A stretch of 64,000 nt of DNA, taken from NCBI GenBank assembly GCA_040757295.1, contig JBFLXH010000003.1:55658-119657 (forward strand), read 5' to 3'. The stretch is from JAGXSE01 sp040757295. GTDB lineage: Bacteria > Bacillota > PH28-bin88. Below the pieces are notes generated by a model, which saw only the letters and a program-made list of their open reading frames with translations, was not told the origin of the DNA and ran no database searches. Each line of letters starts with the position of its first letter. Position 1 is the first letter of the stretch. This document shows, one piece after another, positions 7,706 to 17,092 of this stretch. A program made the translations under genes and the position numbers.

Positions 7706-10700
7706 GTGGCGACTCAATTGCAGAGGAGGACTTTTATTAAGCTTATGGCAGCTTTGGGAGTTGCAGGGGTATGGGGTGTGGGCTTAGAGAGGGCTGCCCA
7801 ATCGGCTGCGGCCAGGGATTTCCCTTCAAAACCGCCTGTTACCGGGGGGCAGACCCCCGAGGCCTGGATAGATTTAAAAACCGGTGCTGTATCTCCTACT
7901 GAGGGGATTGTAATGCGCCACAGCGCCTGCCTTGGCTGTTACAGCAGCTGTGGCAACAGGGTAAAAATCGATTTGGAGCACGATAGGGTCCTGCAAGTGT
8001 TTGGCAACCCCTATAACCCCAACAATACAGAACCTCACTTGCCCTACCAGGCTCATTTAAATGAGGCATATCTTGCTTTCAGTAGCCACGCCGGAAAAGG
8101 AAACACTGGCCGGGGTGCTCTGTGCGGCCGGGGCAACGCTACTCTCCAGGCGCACCAGGACCCCATGCGCACCTTGTTCCCCTTCAAACGGGCGGGCAGG
8201 AGAGGGGAAGGAAAATGGAAGCCTATCACCTGGGAAGAGGCAGTTCAAGAAACTGTTGAGGGTGGAAGATTATTTAAAGAGATTGGAGAAGACCGGGAAA
8301 TTGAGGGGTTCCGCCATGTCCGGGATCTAAAGACCCCCATTGATCCCAATTGCCCGGAGTTCGGCCCCAAGGCTAACCAACTGGTGTTTTTTGGCGGTAG
8401 GGGTGACGGGAGGATGATTTTCGCTTCCCGCTTCATGAACGCATTTGGGTCAGTGAACTATTTTACTCACGGTTCAACCTGAGGCGGGGCCAAGAGTCCT
8501 GCCTGGAAGGCAGTGGCAAATAACGCCAATGCTTCTTTTAAGCCAGATATCTTAAACTGTGAGTTTATCCTTTTTATTGGAGCTTATCCGGGATTTAGCG
8601 GGAAACCGATGCAGCTTATCGGCAGAAAATCAACTGCCGCCCCAGTAGATCATAAACTAAAATTCATGGTAATCGACCCTGTTATGTCCGGCGGTTCGGT
8701 TGGACCTGGCGGCAATGCAGAGTGGGTTCCTATTAAGCCAACTGCGGATGGTGCGCTGATTATGGCTATTATCCGCTGGATGTTTGAAAACAACAGGATC
8801 AATAAAGCCTTTTTGGCAGCACCCAACCTACCGGCGGCAGAGCAGGCAGGCTATTTCAGCTACACCAACAGCACTCATTTGGTAATCCTGGATCCCAATC
8901 ACCCTAACTACCGCAAGATGCTGCGGCCAAACGACCTGGGGTGGCCTGGCGGGGAAGAGGACTATGTGGTTATTGACAAAAGTTCGGGCCAATTGGCCAG
9001 GAGTTCAGAAGCAGAGGCAGGTGAGTTGCTTTTCACCGGAGAGGTCCAGGACAAGAACGGCAGGAGTATTAAAATAGCTACCTCCCTTAGCCTCTTGCGA
9101 GAGAGTTCCTATAAGTATTCAATTGATGATTACGCCCAGGCCTGTGGTGTTTGCAGGGAAAAGATTGAGGAAATCGCAAACGAGTTTACCAGCCATGGAA
9201 CTAAAGTTGGTATTGATGGGATGGGGAACCTGGCAGCTGCCAACGGTTACTCAACAGGAGTGGCCCTTTATTTGCTGTCAGCTTTAATGGGCTCCTGGAA
9301 CCTGCGGGGTGGCATGGTCAATGAGCCTCCCAGCTTTTCTGCCTTCACCCGCGGTCCCCGGTATGACTTGAGGACTATCAGCGGGGCTCCCTCCCGGGTA
9401 GGCATCAGGATCAGTAGAGACTATCCATATGAAAGGACATCAGAGTACCACGAAAAAGTTAGCAAAGGTGAAAACCCATACCCCTCCAAACTGCCCTGGT
9501 ATCCTTTAAATCAGGGTATGGATAACCAGGCCGTCTATTCAATGGTTAATGATTACCCCTATAAAACTAAGATCTTATTTAATTGGATGGCCAACCTGTT
9601 TTTTGCCACCCCCGGCGCAGCTAAGGATGAAGTAATTAATCAGTTTAAAAACCCGGAACGGATACCTTTAATTATTTCTGTTGACCCCTTTATGGGCGAA
9701 CTGACTGCCGTTGCTGATTATGTCATTCCTGATACGACCCAGTACGAAAGTTGGGGACTGGTTTCCATCTACGGGTTTACGGGTATTACTGCGACAACAC
9801 TGCGCTGGCCGGTGGTAAAGCCGCCGATGCAGGAAATCGGACCCCAAAGGTATCCCTGTTTTGAGACCTATGTCATCGATGTAGCGAAAAGATTAGGCCT
9901 GCCTGGTTTTGGTCCTAATACTATCAGGGATATGGACGGGGGCAGCTACCCCCTGGAACGGCCTGAAGACTATTTTTTAAAGGCCCTGGTCAATGTGGCT
10001 TATGACAAAACTCCAGTGCAGGATATCTGCCCTGGGGAACTGGGATTGCAGGGACTGGACCGGGTATGGTTCAACTGGCAACAGGCTGTCAAGCCGGAGG
10101 AATGGAAAAAGGCCTTATATGTGATCGCACGAGGTGGAAGGTTTGATGCTTACAATTCTGATTGGGACGGAGACAAACAGCGGAATGCCTTCACCGAGAT
10201 GATCACTATCTATAACGAGAAGATTGCTACCACCAGGAACTCCATGAACGGAGAGTTTTATGAAGGGACTGCTTACTGGCAGCCGGAGGTCTTTAGCGAT
10301 GGGAGTCCTGTTGATGAGGTATTTCAACCCGAGGAATGGCCCTTTAAACTAGTCAATGCCAAGGCCAAGCTGCGGTCAGTTTCGATGCTGGCCAACGCTC
10401 CGGTTTTAACGGATCTAAAAAGGTCCAACCAGATCGAAGTCAATATTCTGGATGCAGAGGCCCTAGGCTTAAAAAGCGGGACTAAAGTCAGGCTGGTCTC
10501 TGCCACCGGGGGGGAGATCAAAGGAGAGCTGCTTGCCCGGGAGGGGATCGCCCGGGGGACAGTTAGCATTTCCTTTGGGTTCGGCCACTGGGCATACGGA
10601 GCTGCCGGGTATCAAGTTGCAAGCCAGAAAACCAAAGGGGAAGCAGCAAGGGGGGCCGGCATCATGGCCGGAAAGATTTCCCCCATGGACATTTCCTTTA

Positions 10701-10780
10701 ATGGGGTATTTGGATTAAGTGATTTAGCAAGCGGTGCACCGGCCCGAAACGGTGGGCGCTATAAAATCCTCAAGGCCTAA
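7706..10780 (+). CDS. Selenocysteine-containing molybdopterin oxidoreductase (TtrA/SrdA-like catalytic subunit)
   Basis: About 1024 aa, read from GTG 7706 through an in-frame TGA at 8480-8482 to TAA 10778. A twin-arginine signal (RRTFIK, then a hydrophobic stretch) marks export by Tat. Cys75, Cys78, Cys82 and Cys140 form the [4Fe-4S] site typical of DMSO-reductase-superfamily enzymes. The TGA is codon 259 in the context THGST-U-GGAKSPAW, where this family carries the Cys/Sec/Ser ligand of Mo or W, and a SECIS-like hairpin follows. Protein homology continues without loss on both sides, including the C-terminal Molydop_binding domain (about 895-1020). Likely an anaerobic respiratory reductase for an oxyanion or sulfur compound such as tetrathionate or selenate; the substrate is not determinable. 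First gene of an operon with TorD, FeS and cytochrome b genes. Confidence 0.9.
8483..8520 (+). promoter_or_regulatory. Bacterial SECIS element
   Basis: Starts right after the in-frame TGA. Helix GTC-CTGCC / GGCAG-(T)-GGC (8496-8503 with 8509-8517, T8514 bulged) closes a 5-nt loop TGGAA. The loop opens 21 nt after the TGA with G in its second position, which matches the geometry of known bacterial SECIS hairpins such as fdhF (established knowledge). Confidence 0.8.
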
Positions 10781-10791
10781 GAGGTGAGAAA

Positions 10792-11493
10792 GTGGAAACA
10801 ACACCAGCCTTTTATCCCGGTGAGGTTGAAAAAGCGAAGACCAGGGCAAAAGTCTATGAACTGCTTGCCAGGGGTTTTTTGCGGGAACCGGACATGACCT
10901 TTTTACACAGTTTTTCGAGACTAGTCAAAGCCTTTGAGGAGGAAGGCTTTACTGTTGGGGAGGGGCCTTGGTGCTCCCCCCAGGACTGGGAGGGTCTGCG
11001 GCAGGAATACTTCGACCGCTTTTTTGTACCTTGGTCTGACCTTTTTGTCCCTCCCTTTGAATCGGCCGTAACAGGCCGGGAAATCTCCAATGGCAGGCTG
11101 CGCTACGGGATTCTGAACGGGGTGGAAACCCACCATGTTATGGACTGCTACAGAGCGGTAAATTTTGACCCTTGGAAACTTGACACATATAAACCCTTAA
11201 AGGAAATGCCTTTTGCAGATTACCTTGGGTTTGAACTGGCTTTTATGGCCTTTTTGGGATACGCCGAGGGGGAAGCCCACAGAAAACTTGGCTTAACCCA
11301 GGGATTGCAGTGGCGCAGATTGCAGCAGGATTTTCTAACTCAACACCTGGGCCTTTGGATTCACGATTATGCATTGTTAGCCAGGGAGACAGGGAAAGGC
11401 TTTTTTAGCAGTTTGGCCGGCATTGCCAGCGTTTGGGTAGGGGATGACTGCCGCCAAATCCAACAGGGAGAAAAAGAGAGGTTGTTAAGTTGA
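10792..11493 (+). CDS. TorD/DmsD-family molybdoenzyme maturation chaperone
   Basis: 233 aa from GTG 10792, 11 nt after the catalytic gene and with GAGGTGAG as ribosome site. All-helical, rich in aromatic residues (YELLARGFLREPD, YFDRFFVPWSDLFVPPFES), with the family's E-x-PxD-like segment shifted but recognisable. Cytosolic proteins of this family bind the Tat signal of the cognate molybdoenzyme and help cofactor insertion before export. Its place directly after the catalytic subunit fits that role. Overlaps the next gene by 4 nt, implying translational coupling. Confidence 0.85.
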   Translation: METTPAFYPGEVEKAKTRAKVYELLARGFLREPDMTFLHSFSRLVKAFEEEGFTVGEGPWCSPQDWEGLRQEYFDRFFVPWSDLFVPPFESAVTGREISNGRLRYGILNGVETHHVMDCYRAVNFDPWKLDTYKPLKEMPFADYLGFELAFMAFLGYAEGEAHRKLGLTQGLQWRRLQQDFLTQHLGLWIHDYALLARETGKGFFSSLAGIASVWVGDDCRQIQQGEKERLLS

Positions 11494-12191
11494 AGACAAA
11501 ATACGGGATGGCCATAGATTTAAGAAAGTGTGTGGGCTGTGAAGCCTGTTCCATCGCCTGCAAAATAGAAAACCGGGTTAATGAAGGAAAATGGCGTACA
11601 AGGGTATGGGAGTGGGATTACGGGGCTTACCCGCAAGTAAGCAAAATTAAGCTTCCTACTTTGTGCAATCACTGCCAAGAGGCTCCGTGCCTGGAAGTAT
11701 GCCCTGTTAAAGCCAATTTCCACAGTGAGGAAGGGGTTGTCCTAATTAACCGGGATAAGTGCATCGGGTGCGGTTACTGCATTGCGGCCTGTCCCTACGG
11801 CGCCCGGTTCAAAGATGCCGTGACAGGTCAGGCCGATAAGTGCACTATGTGCTACCACAGGGTGGAGGCAGGGTTAATGCCTGTTTGTGTTAGCACGTGC
11901 ATTTCTCATGCCAGGATCTTTGGCGATCTTGACGATCCGCAGGGCTATCTGGCCAGGTATATTAGGGAGCACCAGGCCTGGCAGGTAAAGGGGACCAGTA
12001 CATATTACGTGTTAGCCCAAGGCATGGACCCTTCCCTTATCCCCAAGGAGCTGCAGCATGACAAGGTAATCAGTTTATGGAAAAACCTTGTCCACCCTGC
12101 AGGAAAAGTCATGATGGGTGTCGCTGCTGGAGCCGTGTTGCTAGGGACAGCAATTAACGCAGTAAAAGGAGGGAAACACGATGCAGAATGA
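11490..12191 (+). CDS. 4Fe-4S electron-transfer subunit (DmsB/TtrB/FdnH type)
   Basis: 233 aa; TTG 11490 overlaps the TGA stop of the chaperone gene. Cys clusters of the four-cluster ferredoxin family are visible: CVGCEACSIAC (near 14-24), CNHCQEAPCLEVC (near 58), CIGCGYCIAACPYG (near 91) and CTMCYHR / C..TC (near 116-133). The last about 25 residues form a hydrophobic helix (MMGVAAGAVLLGTAI), so it is probably anchored to the membrane on the outer face, as in FdnH. It carries electrons from the cytochrome b to the molybdenum subunit. Confidence 0.92.
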   Translation: MKTKYGMAIDLRKCVGCEACSIACKIENRVNEGKWRTRVWEWDYGAYPQVSKIKLPTLCNHCQEAPCLEVCPVKANFHSEEGVVLINRDKCIGCGYCIAACPYGARFKDAVTGQADKCTMCYHRVEAGLMPVCVSTCISHARIFGDLDDPQGYLARYIREHQAWQVKGTSTYYVLAQGMDPSLIPKELQHDKVISLWKNLVHPAGKVMMGVAAGAVLLGTAINAVKGGKHDAE

Positions 12192-12882
12192 GACGGGAAG
12201 AGTGCCCCGGTTTAACCTGATGGAGCGAGTAGGGCACTGGACTCATGCTGTCGCCTGCATTTTCCTTTTGGCAACCGGCCTGGCCTTGGTCTTCAGCAAG
12301 TACGGCGATCTGATGGGGCCCAATGTTTTACGGGTATTTCGCACTATCCACCATGGGCTGGGTTATGTGTTTGTTTTTGTGCCCCTGGGGATTTTGTTGT
12401 TTGGCACCGGCAGGACTTTTTTGGCCTGGATCAAAGCCTGTTTCAAGTGGAGCAAAAACGATGTCGGGTTCCTGCTGGGCTTTCCCAGGGAGTTTTTTGG
12501 TTTCAAGGTGCAGCTTCCCAAGCAAGGAAAGTTTAACGGGGGAGAGAAGGTCAATTCCCTGATCACTATGGCTACTTTTTGGGTGATGGCTGTTACCGGG
12601 CTCATAATGCTTAACCCGGAAGGGTTTTCCCGGACGACAATGCTCACTGCTTATACCCTGCATGCGGCGGGAGCATTAACATTGGGCACAGTGTTGATTG
12701 GCCACGTCTACCTGGCCTTGCTGCACCCCGGCTCGAAAGAAAGCATGAAGGGGATGATTTGGGGGACAGTATCCCAGAAATTTGCCAAGGAACACCATGC
12801 TCTTTGGTATGACGAGGTTACTTCCGGTGGCAAGGCCGTTAAAGAAAGCGGTAACGGCCCGCAAGTTATCCGGAAGTTATAA
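12181..12882 (+). CDS. FdnI-like cytochrome b membrane subunit
   Basis: 233 aa, overlapping the FeS gene by 11 nt. It begins RFNLMERVGHWTHAVACIF, the haem-ligand region of formate-dehydrogenase gamma subunits. Four TM helices are visible (about 16-35, 55-78, 118-138, 155-178), with further His residues at HHGLG, HAAG and HVYLALLHPG. It should oxidise menaquinol and pass electrons to the FeS subunit. Notably it is an FdnI-type subunit, not the NrfD-type partner usual for TtrA-like enzymes. Confidence 0.88.
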   Translation: MQNETGRVPRFNLMERVGHWTHAVACIFLLATGLALVFSKYGDLMGPNVLRVFRTIHHGLGYVFVFVPLGILLFGTGRTFLAWIKACFKWSKNDVGFLLGFPREFFGFKVQLPKQGKFNGGEKVNSLITMATFWVMAVTGLIMLNPEGFSRTTMLTAYTLHAAGALTLGTVLIGHVYLALLHPGSKESMKGMIWGTVSQKFAKEHHALWYDEVTSGGKAVKESGNGPQVIRKL

Positions 12883-12909
12883 AAAATTAAACCAGGGAGG
12901 TCGTTTACA

Positions 12910-13389
12910 GTGAGAAACAAAGTTTTGTTGGTTTTGGTGGTTATAATTGCGGCTTGTTTGATGACGGCGGGCTGCGGCGGAAATACGGCCACCACCAGCG
13001 AACCGCCAAAACCGGCGCCCCCGGAAATCAAAAAGGAAGAACCGGCTAAGCAAGAGCCGGCCCCCCAGCAGCAGCCGGTTGATGTTAAGCAGGATCCGCC
13101 TGCTCCTGCCCCGGAAACCAAATCGGAACCCGCCCCGGCTGAAAAGCCTGCAGCGCCCAAAGTAGAAGAAAAACCTGCCTCCACCCCTGTAACTGCGCCC
13201 AAAACTGAGGCGAAACCTGCGGCTCCTGCTCCAACCCAGCCGAAACCTGCTGAGCCAGCCAAAACTGAAAAGCCGGCAGCTTCACAACCTGCCGGCACAC
13301 CTAAATCTGAACCTCTTTCGCAACCTGCTGGGGGCACCGCTCCGGCTGCTCCGGTACAGGAAGATGATAAGGACGACTGCACCTGCTGA
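12910..13389 (+). CDS. Pro/Ala/Lys-rich lipoprotein ending in Cys-Thr-Cys
   Basis: 159 aa from GTG 12910 with GGGAGG upstream. A lipobox (MTAGCGG, Cys near 21) follows a hydrophobic signal. The body is a low-complexity PxPA/EKPA/KPAAP linker of about 120 residues, likely extended and wall-spanning, ending in an acidic tail EDDKDDCTC. The stop is TGA immediately followed by TAG. It lies in the same operon as the molybdoenzyme, just before the two secreted proteins, and might tether or shuttle redox partners (inference). No recognised family. Confidence 0.75.
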   Translation: MRNKVLLVLVVIIAACLMTAGCGGNTATTSEPPKPAPPEIKKEEPAKQEPAPQQQPVDVKQDPPAPAPETKSEPAPAEKPAAPKVEEKPASTPVTAPKTEAKPAAPAPTQPKPAEPAKTEKPAASQPAGTPKSEPLSQPAGGTAPAAPVQEDDKDDCTC

Positions 13390-13538
13390 TAGACGGTTTT
13401 GATGAAAACTGTGTAAACCCTAACAGGTATTTGGGGGAGCGGAGGAATGAAAAGGAGGTGAGGATGAGGCCGGCAAGTAGAATGCACTATTATTCTCAAG
13501 GTTTGAGCCCCGATCTCAATCAGAAAGGAGTGTATTTG

Positions 13539-15371
13539 ATGCGCAAAAGCATGAAAACCCGTCTGCTGGTAATGCTGGGTGTCTTATGCGTATTGTTCAG
13601 TGCCATTACCCCCGGCTTTGCGGCAGAAAGAGTTTTGATGAAGGCTCCCGCGACTGATGCAGCCTTTGTCGCCCAGTTTTCTGGCTTTAAGAATGTGAAC
13701 ACCGAAAGTTTAACTGCACGCAAGTACGGTTTGCAGGAGGGCCTTGTAATCCGGCAAAGCAGGATAGAAAACGGTAAAATAATCATTCCACCCTCGGGCC
13801 TGTACTACACTTCCAGGACTCCCCTGGCTAAGGTCCTGCAGGGGGATAAAGTGATTATCCTTGGCAAGATCTATACCCTGGTGGACAATAGCACCCGTTT
13901 GGACGTCATCAAGGGTGTGGAAATTAAGAGAGGCGCCGCTGCACCGCTGGGTGACGGGACCAAGATGTTGGAACTGTCCTCTATCAGCCTTGACTCCATG
14001 GGCTTTGCAGCACCGACAGGATCGTTTCAAATTCTCAAACCCTCAGGCAATTACTATGGGACTGCCTTCCCGGTAGCCACAGATCCACTGGTAATGGATA
14101 TCACAACCGGGGTACTAAACGACGGTACAGCTAAAAAAGCTGGTTCCTACCTGCCCGGGGAAGACGGCCATAACTGGCATGTTGAGTACTATGACACTCC
14201 GGTGGCCACCAGCGGTCAGTCATACCTGGTGGTTGAAGAATTAACTGCCCAAGGGGCAAAAGTAAAGGAATTTGCCACCGGTGCAATTAACTGGATGTTG
14301 ATCACCGAGAAGCCCCCAGTGGAAATGCTGCTGGCTAAAGGGGAATCGGCGGCGTTAGGCGGGTATACCGTTAAGGTAACCGAGATTACCGCTGATTCTG
14401 CAGCAGTAGAATTGGTAGCGAAAGACGGAACAACAACCAAGAAGGTTCTGGGCCCGGTTAACGCTGAGACCATGAAATACCTCCCGGCTGATGAGATAAC
14501 CCGAAACCAAATGGTTCTGCGGCCTGCCAAGGAGGATGTGCAGGTTCAGTTGGATGTTTTCCGGAGTCCTTTCCGTGACGGCAAGGTAGCTTTGGTTGGT
14601 TACACTGATTTGATAAAAATCAATAACCCCGACAAATGGGCCAGTGACCCCCGGTTTATTGCAAGGCCTGATACTTGAAGCACCTGCTCTCTGCTGATCG
14701 AGGTAATGTTGGAGAACGAACAAGCGATTATCCTCGACAGCGCCAACAACGTGTTTGTTGGTCCAGATGGGTATTTCAAGATAGTCATTGACCAGTTTGA
14801 TGGCCAGACTGTGAAAGCATGGCACATTGAGGACGCTTCAGGCAATAAGACCGGCAACCTGGCGGAGAGGGCCAAGGGCAAACACATTGATGTCCTGGTA
14901 AATGCCAGCAACCGGACCGTTTGGCACTTCGGCAACCGCGTTGCCACAACCCTGATTGCTGAGCTGGAAGCCAAAAAGGCCGCTCTGGAAGCTGGCAAGG
15001 CTGCCAAACCGTCCGCACCTGTAGGAATTAAGGTTTTTATTGATGGAAAGGAACAAATCTACTCGCCCGGCCCGGTAATCATTAACGGCACTACCATGGT
15101 GCCGCTACGGGGCGTCTTCGAGGCCTTAGGCGCGAAAGTTGATTGGAACAATGATACTCAGACCATCACCGCCACAAAAGGTGCTGTTACGATTGTCCTT
15201 AAGATCGGCAGTTCTGTAGCGACTAAAAATGGTGCACCTGTGCCCCTTGCTCAGGCTGCTCAGATCATGAAGGAAAGGACCATGGTACCTGCCCGCTTTG
15301 TCAGCGAAGCCCTCGGTGCTGTTGTGAACTGGGACCCTGCCACTCAGACCGTTACTATCACCACAAAGTAA
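13539..15371 (+). CDS. Candidate secreted selenoprotein, paralogue 1, with copper-amine-oxidase-N-like stalk domain
   Basis: Starts ATG 13539 after AGAAAGGAG. Signal peptide at residues 1-29 (...AITPGFAA). Residues 30-379 are a beta-rich domain of no family I recognise. TGA 14676-14678 (codon 380) follows RPDT, and the same frame stays open to TAA 15369: U-STC-SLLIEVMLENEQ..., then a domain shared with paralogue 2. Residues about 497-609 are a copper-amine-oxidase-N/stalk pair (MVPLRGVFEALGAKVDW, MVPARFVSEALGAVVNW), normally extracytoplasmic, which makes a separate cytosolic product from ATG 14706 unlikely. Total about 610 aa if TGA is Sec. The alternative is two coupled genes. Same operon as the Sec molybdoenzyme. 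No strong SECIS hairpin is visible by eye. Confidence 0.62.
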
Positions 15372-15420
15372 CCCTGGGGTAGCGCAGCCTTTAATAAAAC
15401 CAGTGAAAGGAGTGTATTTG

Positions 15421-16881
15421 ATGCGCAAAGGCCAAAAAACTCGCCTGCTTGTGTTGTTGAGTGTGGTTTGCATGCTCTTAACAGCCGTTTCGCCCGGCTT
15501 GGCCGCTGAAAGGGTGCTGATGCAGGCTCCTGCCAGGGATGCTGCTGTTGTGTCCCAGTTTGAAGGGTTTAAGAATACCAGCCTCGACAGCTTTATTAGG
15601 AAATTCACCGTCCAGGAGGGGCTCATAATCCGCCAGAGCCGGATTGAGAACGGGAAAATTATAATCCCTCCCGGCGGACTGTTCTACGATGTCCGGACCT
15701 CCCCTTCCAATGCCCAGATGTTGAAAGGGAACCGGATAGCTATTCTTGGGAAGATCTACCACCTTGTCGATACTGGCACCCGGATGGATGTGGTCAAGAA
15801 TGTGGAAGTCAAGAGAGGCGGTTCCGCTCCTCTGGGTGATGGAAGCAAGGTATTGGAGCTATCCTCCATCAGTCTGGACGGCAACGGTTTTATTGCCCCC
15901 AAAGCAACCTTCCAAATCCTGAAACCATCTGGCAATTACTATGGGACTGCCTTCACGGTTGCTACCGATCCGCTGTTAATTGATATTGCTACGGGTGCAC
16001 TGAATAACGGCACCAGTAAGAGAACAGGTTCCTATCTCCCTGGAGAAGGTGGGCAAAACTGGCATATTGAGTACTATGACTCTTCGGTAGCCACCAGCGG
16101 CCAATCCTATTTGGTAGTTGATGAAGTGAATCCGCAAGGGACTAAAATAAAAGAGTTTGGCACTGGTGCTTTGGATTGGGTCATGGTAACTGAAACTGCC
16201 CCGGTGGAAATGCTGTTGGGCAAAGGAGAAACGGCGGCTTTGGGTGCCTATACTGTTAAAGTTACCGGTATTACTGCCGATTCGGCAGCGGTGGAACTGG
16301 TAGCAAAAGACGGTACTGTCACCAAAAAGGTGCTTGGGCCCATGACACCGGAAGTGTTAAATTACCTGCCGGCTGCGGAAGTGCCAAGAAACCTGTTGCA
16401 AGTAAGACCACCCAAGGACGATGTGCAAGTTCAATTGGATGTATACCGCAACCCCTTTAGAGACGGCAAAGTTGCCCTGGTAGGGTATACCGACATTGTC
16501 AAGCTGAACAATCCTGGCAAGTGGCCTAGTGATACCCGGTTCCTCTTTAGGCCTGACACCTGAGCAACCTGTTCCCTGCTAAACGAGGTGATGCTTGAGA
16601 ATGATCAAGAGATCATCCTCGATAGCACCAACAACGTGTTTGTTGGTCCAGACGGTTACTTCAAGATTGTTATTGACGAGTTTGACGGTCAGACAGTAAA
16701 AGCGTGGCACGTTGAAGACGCCAAGGGAAATAAGACGAGAAACTTGGCAGATCGCGCCAAAGGAAAACATGTTGATGTGATGATTAATTCCAGCAATCGT
16801 ACGGTTTCCCATTTCATTGGCCGCATTGCAACAAACTTAATTAACGAACTGCAAGCAGCTATTGCTGAATTAGAGAAGTAA
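15421..16881 (+). CDS. Candidate secreted selenoprotein, paralogue 2 (no stalk domain)
   Basis: Starts ATG 15421 with AAAGGAG upstream. Signal peptide ...AVSPGLAA; about 486 aa if TGA 16561-16563 (codon 381) is read as Sec. Closely resembles paralogue 1 over its full length (IRQSRIENGKIIIPPGGL, LKPSGNYYGTAF, YLPGE.GQNWHIEYYD). Around the TGA: RPDT-U-ATC-SLLNEVMLENDQ. Between the two genes, the nine codons from TGA to the downstream ATG differ by four synonymous and two non-synonymous codon changes, so this stretch behaves as coding sequence. Ends at residue EK without the stalk pair, followed by the operon terminator. Function unknown; extracellular redox protein suggested by the UxxC motif. 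Confidence 0.62.
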
Positions 16882-16891
16882 ACAGTTCGCT

Positions 16892-16926
16892 CCCCCTGTC
16901 TCTTAGGAGGCAGGGGGTATTTCTTT
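16892..16926 (+). terminator. Terminator closing the selenoprotein operon
   Basis: CCCCCTG / CAGGGGG stem (inner TCTC..GGAG pairs) followed by TATTTCTTTT. Confidence 0.88.
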
Positions 16927-16999
16927 TAGCAAGGGCTGCGGCTCTGTTTAATTTGAGATATAATAAATTAGAGAGATTTTACCAAAGATTAATACTGGC

Positions 17000-17027
17000 C
17001 TAACAATTATTTAACATGAAGGTTGAG
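17000..17027 (+). promoter_or_regulatory. Pho box upstream of the PhoP/PhoB-type regulator
   Basis: CTAACA (17000), TTAACA (17011) and GTTGAG (17022) are spaced exactly 11 bp apart. This is the Gram-positive PhoP direct-repeat pattern TT(A/T)ACA and suggests autoregulation. Confidence 0.7.
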
Positions 17028-17092
17028 AAACTGAGGTAGACTGTTGTAAATAAGAGCTTTAGGGGTTCCGTTTACCGTTCGGGAGGCATGAA

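Noticed and set aside
8480..8482. In-frame TGA as a nonsense mutation splitting the molybdoenzyme into two broken genes
   Set aside because: Homology is intact on both sides, the position is the family's metal ligand, and a SECIS-like hairpin follows at the right distance.
7706..10780. Formate dehydrogenase FdhA assignment
   Set aside because: Sec and the FdnI-type partner suggest it, but the CLGCYSSCGNR cluster, long N-terminal Tat region and THGST-U-GG context look closer to TtrA/SrdA; left as TtrA/SrdA-like.
12708..13499. 263-codon minus-strand open frame rich in Gly/Ala/Ser
   Set aside because: Antisense of the low-complexity Pro/Ala lipoprotein gene; overlaps three real genes and shows no family.
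14706..15371. Independent gene starting at ATG 14706
   Set aside because: No signal peptide despite stalk domains that are normally extracellular; the GAGG site is only about 2 nt from the ATG, and upstream codons look selected. Not fully excluded, so kept as the alternative in that entry.
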